NCBI GenBank assembly: GCA_020723285.1
Contig: DYJE01000002.1
Location: 1-64,000 of the forward strand
Direction: 5' to 3'
From: Desulforapulum autotrophicum
GTDB lineage: Bacteria; Desulfobacterota; Desulfobacteria; Desulfobacterales; Desulfolunaceae
Length of the DNA stretch: 64,000 nt
Shown here: in pieces, positions 18,578-27,389 of the stretch
Numbering within the stretch: position 1 is the stretch's first letter
Layout of the letters: each line of letters starts with the position of its first letter
Notes under the pieces: generated by a model
What the model was told of the DNA's origin: nothing
Seen by the model: only the letters and a program-made list of their open reading frames with translations
Database searches by the model: none
Position numbers and translations under genes: made by a program

Positions 18578-18640
18578 AAAAGGCAGCCTACCATAGAACA
18601 GGCTTACGGCATACATGAAAAAAACAGGATAAGGTGAATC

Positions 18641-20446
18641 ATGGCATTTTTAATCGGATACAATGACCTGGAAATGAGTTTTGGCTCACAGATCCTGTTT
18701 TCAGGGTTGTCCATGTCTTTTTCCGAAGGGGAGAAGGTGGGGTTGATCGGATCAAACGGATCGGGAAAATCCACGTTGCTGAAGATTTTTGCCGGAGTCA
18801 TGGCCCCGGACAAGGGGAATCGTCTTGAAAAAAAACATGTGAGACCTGTCTATCTGGCCCAGGAAGACTGTTTCGAACCGGATAAAACCATATCGGACAT
18901 CACATCCGAGGTGTTGAGAGGGACGGCGGGGGATGATGCCGGCATGTACAGCCGAGGCCAGAAGGTCATCGGCCAGGCCGGGTTTCCGGACCCAGGATTG
19001 AAAGTGTCCGAACTATCGGGTGGCATGAAAAAGCGTCTGGCCATCACGGTGGCACTTATCCGTCAACCGGACCTCCTTTTTCTGGACGAACCCACGAACC
19101 ATCTGGATCTCGAAACCATTGTCTGGCTTGAGCATATTCTTCTGAACGCCGATTTTTCCTTTGTCCTGGTGAGCCATGACCGAGCGCTCCTCAACCGGGT
19201 CACGAACCGGACCATTGAACTTGGGGATGTTTACCCGGACGGTTATCTCAAAGTTGAGGGGAATTATCAGGAATTCATTGAAAAACGCGGCATTTTCATT
19301 GAACAGCAGCTCAGACAGGAAACCATTCTTGCCAACAAGATGCGCCGTGAAACAGAATGGCTGAGACAGGGCGTCAAAGCCAGAACCACCAAAGCGAAAT
19401 TCAGGATCGACCAGGCCGGTAAAATGGGAGATGAGCTCAGTGAACTGAAACGTCGGAACAGGCAGGCCGGTGACGTGGATATCGATTTCCAGAGTTCAGG
19501 TCGAAAAACAAAACGACTTCTCGAAGCGTTTCATATTGGGAAATCACTGGGTGGAAAGATGCTTTTCAACGATCTGAGTATCGCGTTGTCCCCAGGAATT
19601 TTCATTGGCCTTCTGGGTGCCAACGGCTCGGGAAAAACCACGCTGCTGAATATCCTGGAAGGGCGGTTGGCAGCGGATTCAGGCCATGTGAAAACCGTTG
19701 ATGATCTGAGTATCGTGCTTTTTGACCAGGAAAGGAAACAGCTGGATCCCGACAAAACCCTGAAACGGACGCTGGCACCGGACAGCGATTCGGTGATGTA
19801 CCGGGGTAATCCTGTCCATGTGGTGACATGGGCCAGAAAATTCCATTTCAAGGTCGAACAACTGGATACACCGGTTTCCAAACTGTCCGGCGGCGAAAAG
19901 GCCAGGGCTGTCATCGCCAATCTGATGAGGACCCCGGCTGATGTGCTTCTTCTTGACGAACCTACCAACGATCTGGACATCCAAACCCTTGAAGTGCTGG
20001 AAGAAAGCCTGGGAGATTTTTCCGGTGCCGTGGTCGCAGCATCTCATGACCGCTATATGCTGAGCAGTCTCGCCACCCATATTCTGGGCTTTGAAGGGGA
20101 AGGGGTGGTACGTCTTTTTGCGGATGTGGATCAGTATGTAAACGGGATGCTTGAGAAAAACAAAAAGGTTGTTAAAAAGAAGCCTCGGGATGAGGCCGCT
20201 GAAGGGACCAAGCAGGACAAAAAGAAAAAATTTTCATACAAACACGGTTTTGAACTGGCGCAGATCGAAGAAAAAATCATGATTGCTGAAAAAGAGGTGG
20301 GAGATCTTGAATCCGAACTGGCTGATCCCGCTCTTGCCAAGGAACCGGAGCGTATGAGCGATGTGTGCAGAAAGCTCGGGGAAGCCCAGAAACAGGTGGA
20401 GGACCTTTATGACCGATGGGCGGAACTTGAGTCCATGAAAGATTGA
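18641..20446 (+). CDS. uup: ABC-F ATPase, Uup type
   Basis: This 601-residue soluble protein has two ABC ATPase domains and no membrane segment, as in ABC-F translation factors. Domain 1 has GSNGSGKST, LSGGMKKRL and LFLDEPTNHLD. Domain 2 has GANGSGKTT, LSGGEKARA and LLLDEPTNDLD. A linker of ~80 residues joins them. A charged C-terminal coiled coil (about residues 520-600) follows, as in E. coli Uup, which binds DNA and ribosomes. AAGGTG lies before the ATG. It acts on ribosomes rather than in transport. The Uup subtype is chosen from length and C-terminal domain. Confidence 0.88.
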   Translation: MAFLIGYNDLEMSFGSQILFSGLSMSFSEGEKVGLIGSNGSGKSTLLKIFAGVMAPDKGNRLEKKHVRPVYLAQEDCFEPDKTISDITSEVLRGTAGDDAGMYSRGQKVIGQAGFPDPGLKVSELSGGMKKRLAITVALIRQPDLLFLDEPTNHLDLETIVWLEHILLNADFSFVLVSHDRALLNRVTNRTIELGDVYPDGYLKVEGNYQEFIEKRGIFIEQQLRQETILANKMRRETEWLRQGVKARTTKAKFRIDQAGKMGDELSELKRRNRQAGDVDIDFQSSGRKTKRLLEAFHIGKSLGGKMLFNDLSIALSPGIFIGLLGANGSGKTTLLNILEGRLAADSGHVKTVDDLSIVLFDQERKQLDPDKTLKRTLAPDSDSVMYRGNPVHVVTWARKFHFKVEQLDTPVSKLSGGEKARAVIANLMRTPADVLLLDEPTNDLDIQTLEVLEESLGDFSGAVVAASHDRYMLSSLATHILGFEGEGVVRLFADVDQYVNGMLEKNKKVVKKKPRDEAAEGTKQDKKKKFSYKHGFELAQIEEKIMIAEKEVGDLESELADPALAKEPERMSDVCRKLGEAQKQVEDLYDRWAELESMKD

Positions 20447-20660
20447 TATTTCAGCAAGATATGTTTAAGAACATCGTTAGCTTTCAAAACAGCTGTAATG
20501 GTTGCCATAAAAGGAACATGTTAAAAAAATGTTTGAATTAAGCCACATGGGATGTTAACCTTCCAAATTACCCTGAGTGATTTTTAAAATGGCGGGCACG
20601 TTTTTCGGTATAATCAGCTGAGTCCGTGATCGAGAAAAAATCACCGAAAGGAAGGTTTAC

Positions 20661-21362
20661 ATGAACGATAATGAGGCTGGATTTGCTCATTCGATGGGTA
20701 ACGTCAAGTGTTTGTTCTTCTGTTGTTTTCTTTTACTGGCATTTGTCGTGATCAAGTCGAAAGTCATGTGTCTTGAAGGTCGTAACAGCAGTGATAATCT
20801 GGTAAACAGTACAGATTTCATGGCTGGACCTGAGACTACTGGCAATGACGCTGAAACTGTGATCGCCGATTTCATGATCGACTCCGGTTCGAGAGCATTG
20901 ATGGTCAATCTCTCTGAAATGGAAAAAATCGCAAGAATCTACTATCCCATCATCCTTAAGGCTTCTCGGAAACACAACGTCGATCCCCATCTCATAAAAG
21001 CCATTATCGTGGCTGAATCGGGTTTCAATCCAAGGGCTGTGTCCCGTGTCGGGGCACGGGGGCTCATGCAGCTGATGCCGATAACGGCAAAAGCCATGGG
21101 GCTAAAAGATGCATTCAATCCGGAAAAAAACATAGAGGCCGGGGTCAGGTATTTCAGGAAGCTTCTGGATAAGTTCAATGGCAATACAAAACTTGCACTT
21201 GCTGCTTATAACGCTGGAATCACCAAGGTGAAAGCTCACGGAGGTGTTCCACCGATAGCACAGACCACTCATTTTGTCCGGAGAGTATCGAAACTCCAGA
21301 AAGCATTCAAAAAGAGTGACACAGAGCAGGTCGTGGAAGCCATTGAAGACCAGGCATCGTGA
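20661..21362 (+). CDS. Lytic murein transglycosylase, SLT domain
   Basis: This 233-residue protein has an N-terminal hydrophobic segment (about residues 15-34, Cys-rich) acting as a signal or membrane anchor. The C-terminal half is an SLT (Slt70/MltE-like) domain: NVDPHLIKAIIVAESGFNP contains the catalytic Glu, followed by SRVGARGLMQLMP and the LALAAYNAG motif. It cleaves peptidoglycan glycan strands with 1,6-anhydro product. The ribosome site AAGGAAGG precedes the ATG, and a hairpin terminator follows. It is monocistronic. Confidence 0.93.
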   Translation: MNDNEAGFAHSMGNVKCLFFCCFLLLAFVVIKSKVMCLEGRNSSDNLVNSTDFMAGPETTGNDAETVIADFMIDSGSRALMVNLSEMEKIARIYYPIILKASRKHNVDPHLIKAIIVAESGFNPRAVSRVGARGLMQLMPITAKAMGLKDAFNPEKNIEAGVRYFRKLLDKFNGNTKLALAAYNAGITKVKAHGGVPPIAQTTHFVRRVSKLQKAFKKSDTEQVVEAIEDQAS

Positions 21363-21717
21363 TCATCATCAAAACCGGGCCGGATTCCGTCCCGGTTTTG
21401 TAACCTGTTTTTTTAAATAGACATCCAATTCTTTTTCTGGTAGATTTATTCCACTTACTACAACTCCCGAGATGTGATTTTTCCTGTCCAAAGGGAGTGG
21501 GCGTCACGAACTGATCTCATTTTTTTCATCCGTGTGATCCGATTCATTCATCCATCTGAATATAGAATGATCGATTATTTTATTATCGTTTCCGGGTTTG
21601 ACTTCTCTTGAATGGATAACACCACCTTTGGCCGTCAGTTTCCAAGGTGAATATTTCAGGGTATAAATTTGAAAAATTATCATGAACCAATCTAAGGCAA
21701 CGAAAGGAAGGATTGTG
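21363..21717. other. Intergenic region after the transglycosylase
   Basis: This gene-free stretch begins with the terminator hairpin at 21371-21399 and is otherwise A/T-rich. The promoter of the PilZ gene should lie in its right half. I see no other structure. Confidence 0.55.
21371..21399 (+). terminator. Terminator of the transglycosylase gene
   Basis: A 9-bp perfect inverted repeat (AAAACCGGG at 21371-21379, CCCGGTTTT at 21391-21399) lies ten bases after the stop codon. Its 3' arm ends in four T, with a further T-run about 15 bases on. Confidence 0.6.
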
Positions 21718-22020
21718 ATGGAGCGCAGAAAACATTCGAGAAAAACATGCTTTTTTGCAGAGGTGGATTATGCCGCCCAAAACGGTGTTTTCACGGACCC
21801 GATCAAGAATATCAGCAACGGCGGTGTGTTTATTGAAACGGATAAAAGTCTTACCGTTGGAGCGGATATCACCATGCTGTTTTCAGATCTGGCCCGCATC
21901 GATTTGATTCGTATTGCTGGAGATATTATAAGGACCACACCCAACGGTGTTGCAGTGAAATTTTCCATTCATGATGACCTCAAGAAAAAGAACATGGAAA
22001 AATTCATTGATATGGTCTGA
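21718..22020 (+). CDS. PilZ-domain protein (c-di-GMP receptor)
   Basis: This is a ~100-residue single-domain PilZ protein. It starts MERRKHSRK, giving the RxxxR c-di-GMP-binding motif at the N-terminus. KNISNGGVFIET supplies the (D/N)xSxxG motif, and a beta-barrel pattern follows. AAGGAAGG lies 6 bp before the ATG at 21718. The frame is open from 21682, but the added residues interrupt that site. It is a stand-alone c-di-GMP effector; the output partner cannot be told. A strong terminator follows at 22108. Confidence 0.88.
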   Translation: MERRKHSRKTCFFAEVDYAAQNGVFTDPIKNISNGGVFIETDKSLTVGADITMLFSDLARIDLIRIAGDIIRTTPNGVAVKFSIHDDLKKKNMEKFIDMV

Positions 22021-22107
22021 GAACCGTTTACAGCCAACATTATCGCTATGCCCTTCGATCAAAGTTTGTACTGAAAACCTTAAAACGTGATACTACGAAA
22101 AAACTGA

Positions 22108-22138
22108 CGCGCGGGATATTTCCCCGCGCGTTTTTTTT
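22108..22138 (+). terminator. Intrinsic terminator after the PilZ gene
   Basis: A GC-rich 8-bp stem (CGCGCGGG at 22108-22115 with CCCGCGCG at 22123-22130, 7-nt loop) is followed at once by eight T. This is a textbook Rho-independent terminator. Confidence 0.9.
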
Positions 22139-22306
22139 AGGTGTTTCGTATTCATGAATTCCGGATAATAAAATGAGGACTTCTTCGTCATTTCCTGATA
22201 TGGGTTTACACGGTTTTCGTAAGATGAATGCCAGTCGGGATGTGTTTATCAATAATCATGACGAAGAACTATTATCAAGCTGGACGGGTTGATACAAGGG
22301 GCTGAA

Positions 22307-22888
22307 TTGGAAAATAGATCTCAGAGAAAGATACGGGTCAACAACAGGGATAAAATTGTAGATACGGCCATCAGGTTGATCGGAGAGCGCGGGGTTGAGG
22401 GAACCAGCCTTGCCGACATCGCCAAAGAAGTCGGGATCAGCAAGGGTACCCTGTATTATTATTATTCTTCAAAAAATGACCTGATATTTGATATTACCAA
22501 AGATCATGTTGATAAGATTACAGCCAACATTTTTTCCTTGATCGAGAGTAACAAGGGTGAGACATCCTGGCAGGCCATGCTCAAGCTGCTTATTGACAAT
22601 CTGTTGAAGTCCGAGACAAGAACCCGGCTTCATCTTTACCTTATACAGGAAGTGTTGTCAGGTAACGATGATTTAAAGAAGAGATTCTCGGAAACCTATC
22701 ATCAGTGGTTCAGGATGATTCAGGAAGGTTATTCCATGTTGACGAATCAGCCCAAGGACCTTACGGTTCAGGCACGGATTCTTGTGGCAATCATCGATGG
22801 TCTCATCATTCAGGGAAGTATCGGGGCCGAAGCTATCCAACTGGATGAGATCATACGCGAAATGACACGGGTTCTTGATGAGGAATGA
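22307..22888 (+). CDS. TetR/AcrR-family transcriptional regulator
   Basis: This ~193-residue TetR-family regulator has an N-terminal DNA-binding domain of DKIVDTAIRLIGERGVEGTS, then LADIAKEVGISKGTLYYYYSSKNDL. An all-helical C-terminal ligand domain follows. No ATG is suitable at the 5' end. The TTG at 22307 has AAGGGG 5 bp upstream and is preferred over the TTG at 22289. It is flanked by a terminator on the left and a convergent gene on the right, so it is monocistronic with no obvious target next door. The closest relatives by feel are TetR regulators of fatty-acid or efflux genes, but that is a guess. Confidence 0.87.
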   Translation: MENRSQRKIRVNNRDKIVDTAIRLIGERGVEGTSLADIAKEVGISKGTLYYYYSSKNDLIFDITKDHVDKITANIFSLIESNKGETSWQAMLKLLIDNLLKSETRTRLHLYLIQEVLSGNDDLKKRFSETYHQWFRMIQEGYSMLTNQPKDLTVQARILVAIIDGLIIQGSIGAEAIQLDEIIREMTRVLDEE

Positions 22889-22930
22889 CCGTTTGTCAAC
22901 ATAACTCACAGGACCCTTTCCGGTGTCAGG

Positions 22931-23518
22931 TCATCTGCTGCACAGTCTGTGAATGGTCTGGGCGTGCCAGTGACCTTTATTGGAAAAGGTTGGTATCTTG
23001 TTTTCATTAAGAAAATGAGCGATTTCCTTATATGTTCCGCCTTTTTTTCTTAGTTTTTTCATAATCCGGATAATATCTCTTTTTTCATCCGCCGACGATT
23101 TCATTTCCGTTTTTTCAAGTTCTTCAACGGTAAGCGAGGGCTGATAATGGGCTTCCGATACGGATTCTTGGCAGGCTGGCGCTTGGAAACCGGAGCCTTC
23201 AAGGCGTTGTAGTGCCAAGGCGATGTCCTTGAATGCGGATGTCATGATTTCGCCGGACTTGGCCTGCTGTTTTTTGAGATCAATGAGGGACATCTGGTTT
23301 TCTGTGATGGTTTCAAGAAGAGCCTGAAGGGTGGGCAGAAAGTCTTCGATTTTCGTGAACAGAGAAGCTGATGGTTTGCCCTGGGAGTTTTGCTCGCCTC
23401 GCCTGTCATTGCCAGTGCGTCGGTCTTGTGAAGGGTAATAGTGTCCATCATACGGATTACGCTTGTTTCCTGCGAACCGGCTGTGCGTTGAACGAAAATT
23501 TTTCAAGAATTCACTCAT
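22931..23518 (-). CDS. Hypothetical protein with recombinase-like C-terminal helix-turn-helix
   Basis: This protein has about 195 residues from the ATG at 23518, which has GGAGG nine bases upstream; the frame is open to 23608. The N-terminal third is basic and polar, with the RRTGNDRRG segment common in small Desulfobacterota proteins. The middle is a predicted helix or coiled coil (about residues 55-105). The last ~45 residues (LRKKGGTYKEIAHFLNENKI, then PTFSNKGHWHAQTIHRL) match the part of serine-recombinase DNA-binding domains that reads 'IA..LN..GIPT...G.W....V'. There is no catalytic resolvase domain, so it is not a recombinase itself. A DNA-binding role is inferred. Confidence 0.65.
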   Translation of the reverse strand: MSEFLKNFRSTHSRFAGNKRNPYDGHYYPSQDRRTGNDRRGEQNSQGKPSASLFTKIEDFLPTLQALLETITENQMSLIDLKKQQAKSGEIMTSAFKDIALALQRLEGSGFQAPACQESVSEAHYQPSLTVEELEKTEMKSSADEKRDIIRIMKKLRKKGGTYKEIAHFLNENKIPTFSNKGHWHAQTIHRLCSR

Positions 23519-23982
23519 TGTCAATGTCCTCCAAAGATAATACGGGTCTTTTTTACAGGGTGGACGAATGTTATTACCCGGCGATACCGTATCCATGCAA
23601 TCAATCACAAGCGCCCATGGTCAAGAACTGGGTGATTTTCCGGCAGTGATATATTTGTTTGACTTTATAAGAATTTATCCAAACACGGGAGTCGATCCTC
23701 ACAACCAACTTATCGGAAAACAAAGCATATACTTTAGAAAAAATATCAATTCGATTGGTTGTAGAAAACGCGATGGGAAAAAATCCCGACTATAAGTTTA
23801 TTTGCCCAAGCAAATGAAGTTTTCGGCTTATAGACAAAAAAAAACAAATTTTGGTACGTTACCATTTAAACGGGGGAATTCATTATACACAAAGACATTT
23901 ATTATTAGTCTTTTATACCTTTGAATTCTCCGTCAGTCAATCCAGGTGTTTGCATATCCAACAAAAAAATTGAGGAGAAACC
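23519..23982. other. A/T-rich intergenic region between divergent genes
   Basis: This 464-bp stretch lies between two divergent unknown genes. Short dyads occur (TTTGC, CCAA, GCAAA at 23801-23814, inside a wider CTATAA-TTATAG pairing), possibly operators. Small frames here have no ribosome site or recognisable content. No RNA gene was seen. Confidence 0.45.
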
Positions 23983-24282
23983 ATGAGCTACTTTCGCGAC
24001 CTTGTGCCGATACAGTCCCGAGAAAATACGGTGAACATCTGTGCCAGCCTTTTCTGGCGGCTTTCCAGTGTCGGACTCAATCCTGATGAAATCAACCGTC
24101 TTGTAAAAGATGTATTCAATCTGTTGAGGGACGGTGGAAGTTTTACTGTATCTTTCATTAATTATGAGCTTCAGCGAATGGGCTGGAAAGAGGACATTAT
24201 GGATGATTGCAGTTTCGAGCTGATCATATTCCTTCTGGAAAACGAGTTTGATTATCATGTAAACACACATGTTCTTCATTAG
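23983..24282 (+). CDS. Small hypothetical protein
   Basis: This 99-residue protein starts at an ATG with GAGGAG seven bases upstream, a strong ribosome site. It is predicted mostly helical, without a membrane segment or signal peptide. The middle (LNPDEINRLVKDVFNLLRDG) reads like an amphipathic helix pair. I do not recognise the family. It lies alone between an A/T-rich region and a ~370-bp gene-free region. Confidence 0.65.
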   Translation: MSYFRDLVPIQSRENTVNICASLFWRLSSVGLNPDEINRLVKDVFNLLRDGGSFTVSFINYELQRMGWKEDIMDDCSFELIIFLLENEFDYHVNTHVLH

Positions 24283-24656
24283 TCTGCTGACTTCCGGTAT
24301 ATAGGATGCTGCTCTCGAGTGTGCTTGATACCCTTTATATATAAGGTTTTAAAGAAACCGGTCCAAGCAGCATGCCGCAATTGCTCCATCCTCCCGCCTC
24401 CAATGGGTGAAACCCAAGAAAAATCAACAATTACCATTGACATCCGTTATCGGAATAATTATTAATAACTAATTTTTGTTCCCCGAATTATACAGGCCTT
24501 TGTGTTCGATCAGAATAAATTTGCTTGATATTGGACGGCTTCAACGATTGATAAGCCGTGCTGATTTGTCGTTCATGGAGTCGTGACAATGAACTGAATT
24601 CACGTTTTTAGTGTGAATTGAAAGGCTTGTGATAAGACAGGATAAGGAGAGTGGAA
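24283..24656. other. Intergenic region upstream of the NarL-type regulator
   Basis: This 374-bp gene-free stretch contains a small GGGT-GAA-ACCC hairpin around 24404 and A/T-rich segments. I compared it by eye with the c-di-GMP, cobalamin and preQ1 riboswitch cores and found no match. It probably holds the promoter of the response-regulator gene. Confidence 0.45.
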
Positions 24657-25334
24657 GTGGTTCAGAGCAAAAACATACTGATCATCGATGACCACCCTCT
24701 GTTTCGGGAAGGTCTGAAAACCATTGTTGAGCGTGACAAGCGTTACAAGGTGGTGGGCGAAGCCGGAACCGGAAGACAGGGTTTGAAGATGGCCAAGCAG
24801 CTTAAACCCGATCTGGCTGTTGTAGACATCTCTCTACCCGATATCAACGGGGTTCAGATCACCAATGAAATGCGCGAGTCCTTACCTGACACAAAGATCA
24901 TGATCGTCAGCATGCATTCAAAAATCGACTACATCGCCGAAGCCTTTCAAGCCGGGGCAACGGGTTATGTCGCCAAGGACTCTGCATCAGACCGCCTGGT
25001 TCAGGGAATTGAGATCGTTCTTAAAGGGGAGTATTATCTTGACAGTTCCGTATCACATCAGGTGGTGGAAAAACTGATGAAGTTTCCGGTCAAGGATGCA
25101 AAGATTACCGATGCCGATTACGGCTCTCTGACGCCCAGAGAGCAGGAGGTGATGCGTCTTTTGGCTGAAGGTTCACCTCCCAAGGAAATTGCCGATAAAT
25201 TATGCATCAGTCCCAAAACTGTAGAAAACCATCGCGCTAATATCATGAAGAAGCTTGATATCCACAGCACCATGGAGCTGGTCCGTTATGCAGCGAGACT
25301 GGGGCTGATCGATGTGGATCTCTGGAAGGAATAA
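24657..25334 (+). CDS. NarL/FixJ-family response regulator
   Basis: This is a ~225-residue response regulator. The receiver domain has IIDDHPLFREGL, the phospho-acceptor Asp in LAVVDISLPDINGV, and the Lys in YVAKDSASD. The C-terminal LuxR-type helix-turn-helix is clear (LTPREQEVMRLLAEGSPPKE, then ISPKTVENHRANIMKKLDIH). The GTG at 24657 is preferred over that at 24651 because AAGGAG at 24644-24649 then sits seven bases upstream. There is no sensor kinase next to it, so it is an orphan regulator. A terminator follows at 25390. Confidence 0.93.
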   Translation: MVQSKNILIIDDHPLFREGLKTIVERDKRYKVVGEAGTGRQGLKMAKQLKPDLAVVDISLPDINGVQITNEMRESLPDTKIMIVSMHSKIDYIAEAFQAGATGYVAKDSASDRLVQGIEIVLKGEYYLDSSVSHQVVEKLMKFPVKDAKITDADYGSLTPREQEVMRLLAEGSPPKEIADKLCISPKTVENHRANIMKKLDIHSTMELVRYAARLGLIDVDLWKE

Positions 25335-25389
25335 CGAGTTTTTCACATTCGTGAACTATTAAAAACGAAGCGTTAACAAGTTATATCGG

Positions 25390-25422
25390 CGGCCACCTTG
25401 ACTTTCAGGGTGGCCGTTTTTT
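25390..25422. terminator. Terminator between convergent genes
   Basis: An 8-bp stem (CGGCCACC at 25390-25397 with GGTGGCCG at 25409-25416, 11-nt loop) is followed by six T. It ends the response-regulator transcript; the queC stop lies just beyond on the other strand. Confidence 0.85.
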
Positions 25423-25429
25423 ATGATTT

Positions 25430-26125
25430 TTATGAATAGATCGTTGGATCCTTGATACCAGCTTCTTCAAATCCTTTTTTTCTCAGATAGCAACTGTCGC
25501 AGGATCCGCAAGCTCTTCCAGAAGGGTCCGGATCATAGCAGCTGTGTGTCATGCTGTAGTCAACGCCTAAAGTCATCCCTTGACGGATGATCTGGGATTT
25601 TGACAAGGTGATGAGTGGGGTGTGAATGCAAATATGGGTATTCAACTCAACACCGGCCTTCGTAGCGAGATTCGCCATCGTTTCGAACGCCGAAATATAT
25701 TCAGGCCTGCAATCAGGATAGCCGCTGTAGTCCACGGCGTTGACACCGATGAAGATATCCGTGGCTCCCAGGACTTCGGCCCAGCCAAGGGCGAATGATA
25801 GAAAGATCGTGTTTCTGGCCGGGACATACGTCACGGGGATCGGCCCGGTCATTTCGGACATGTTTCTGTCTTTGGGAACAGTGATGTCGTCTGTCAGCGC
25901 CGAACCGCCGATGTCATTAAGGTTGGTTTTGATGACCAGGTGTTTTTCCGATCCCATGGATTCCGCGATTTTTCCTGCGGCTTCAAGTTCGAAAACATGG
26001 CGTTGGCCGTAAGAAAAACTCAAAGTGTAAAGACGGTAACCAAGGCTTCTGGCAATGGCGAGAACCGTCGCAGAATCAAGACCGCCACTGAGCAGAACCA
26101 CCGCTTTTTTAGTTTCTGATTTCAA
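25430..26125 (-). CDS. queC: 7-cyano-7-deazaguanine synthase
   Basis: This 231-residue enzyme converts 7-carboxy-7-deazaguanine to preQ0 with ATP and ammonia in the queuosine pathway. The PP-loop ATP-binding motif [11 protein letters not shown] is at residues 14-24. The family's [13 protein letters not shown] and FLPARN-like ([11 protein letters not shown]) segments follow. The zinc-binding cluster of four Cys is at the C-terminus (CYDP, then [17 protein letters not shown]). It lies 39 bp downstream of queE on the same strand, so one operon supplies two successive steps. Confidence 0.96.
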   Translation of the reverse strand: MKSETKKAVVLLSGGLDSATVLAIARSLGYRLYTLSFSYGQRHVFELEAAGKIAESMGSEKHLVIKTNLNDIGGSALTDDITVPKDRNMSEMTGPIPVTYVPARNTIFLSFALGWAEVLGATDIFIGVNAVDYSGYPDCRPEYISAFETMANLATKAGVELNTHICIHTPLITLSKSQIIRQGMTLGVDYSMTHSCYDPDPSGRACGSCDSCYLRKKGFEEAGIKDPTIYS

Positions 26126-26164
26126 CGTGTGACCTCATATATGACGTTTTTCTTATTGGCATCA

Positions 26165-26863
26165 TCAGACACCCCTCTCAATGTCTGGCCAGATGTATTT
26201 GTGAAGCTGAAGATGAAGACGAACGGAAAGACCGTCTTCAAGAATCCAGCAGGCAAGCTCGCTGGGGTGTAGGACATCGGTGACGGGTGAAAAAAGAATA
26301 TGGTTGTCTGCAATGGGGATTTTATGGGTTTCAAGGACTTCCTTGGCGAAATCATAATCCTCTTTGTCCCGTATAACGAATTTGATCTGATCATCGTTTT
26401 TCAGATCTTTGAAATTGGTGTAAATATTCCTGTGGCTTTCACCGCTTGACGGGCATTTAACGTCCATAATGACAACACATCGAGCGTCAATATCCGAAAT
26501 TCCAAAAGATCCGTTCGTTTCGATGAGAACGTTGTAGCCCTGATCGAGCAGCTGCCTGACAAGAAATGGCGTGTTTTTTTGAAGAAGGGGTTCACCGCCG
26601 GTGATTTCAACCATCTGGCATGGGAAAGTGGATATGACTTTCAGGATCGATTCGAAATCCATTTCGCTGCCTTCGTTGTGGGCGTAGGTTGTGTCACAGT
26701 ACGAGCAACGAAGATTGCAACCTGAAAGTCTGATGAATGCACATGGGCATCCCATGAAAAGTGACTCACCCTGGATGCTGAAAAAGATTTCGTTGATAAC
26801 AAGCGTGTGGGGAACCAAGGCGTTCTTATTCATAGGCAAAGTGCTTGGTTTACGGGTGGTCAT
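26165..26863 (-). CDS. queE: 7-carboxy-7-deazaguanine synthase (radical SAM)
   Basis: This ~232-residue radical SAM enzyme makes 7-carboxy-7-deazaguanine from carboxy-tetrahydropterin. The start shows INEIFFSIQGES, typical of QueE. The cluster motif is CNLRCSYCDT, the standard CxxxCxxC form. EITGGEPLLQ follows as the SAM-binding GGE motif. The frame starts at 26863, overlapping the preceding small gene by 14 bp; an alternative ATG lies at 26833. The overlap implies translational coupling with that gene. Confidence 0.94.
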   Translation of the reverse strand: MTTRKPSTLPMNKNALVPHTLVINEIFFSIQGESLFMGCPCAFIRLSGCNLRCSYCDTTYAHNEGSEMDFESILKVISTFPCQMVEITGGEPLLQKNTPFLVRQLLDQGYNVLIETNGSFGISDIDARCVVIMDVKCPSSGESHRNIYTNFKDLKNDDQIKFVIRDKEDYDFAKEVLETHKIPIADNHILFSPVTDVLHPSELACWILEDGLSVRLHLQLHKYIWPDIERGV

Positions 26864-27119
26864 GGCCGTGAGTCCCGTCCTTGAGGAAGTGTCTGTGGTA
26901 TTCCCCTTCAGACAAGTGTTGTTTTAAGAGACGGACCATCATGTCATAAACATCTGAAAGCTCGTTTTCTTTTAGTCTTGGAATGAGAATATCCAGAAAA
27001 AGGTCATCTGAAAATTTCTGCAGATAATATTTAACAGTCTCTTCGTCTGTTTCCCTGTCCCAGCCAAAGGCTCCTGCCCCTTTATAATTTTCAACAAATG
27101 TGTGGCTGTGTGTTGCCAT
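26850..27119 (-). CDS. Small conserved protein upstream of queE
   Basis: This 89-residue soluble protein begins MATHSHTFVENYKGAGAFGW and ends with a His-rich tail (THGHDHP). The middle is predicted helical (ETVKYYLQKFSDDL, then DILIPRLKENEL). I recall similar short proteins annotated only as 'cytoplasmic protein' in related bacteria, but no function is known to me. It is not QueD: the QueD zinc His triad and fold motifs are absent. It overlaps queE by 14 bp and is the first gene of the queE-queC operon. The His-rich ends might bind metal, which is a guess. Confidence 0.75.
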   Translation of the reverse strand: MATHSHTFVENYKGAGAFGWDRETDEETVKYYLQKFSDDLFLDILIPRLKENELSDVYDMMVRLLKQHLSEGEYHRHFLKDGTHGHDHP

Positions 27120-27389
27120 TTGTTTCGCACCTTTCTTTGTGGATCGTTGTCCGTAAGGAATGCCCAGTTTAAAGACCCGGCCGACGTTTATCGTGTTTTA
27201 TTGATCGGTCTGCGTTTATTCGAACACCTACCATACTGCCGGAGAAATAAAAAACAAAAAAACAATTCGATTTCACCTGATGAAAAGCATCCGGTTTTCC
27301 ACATCATTCTGTGTATTCCAAATATCTTGAAGTTTCATGAAATTTGGGGTTAAGTATGTTTCTGAATATTTTCATTATGAAGGTGAATC

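Noticed and set aside
24283-24656. A possible riboswitch upstream of the NarL-type regulator
   Set aside because: I compared the region by eye with the c-di-GMP, cobalamin and preQ1 cores and found no matching conserved core; only small hairpins are present.
27120-27389. A preQ1 riboswitch before the queE operon
   Set aside because: No preQ1-I pseudoknot pattern (stem, C-rich loop and A-rich tail) is visible on the minus strand.
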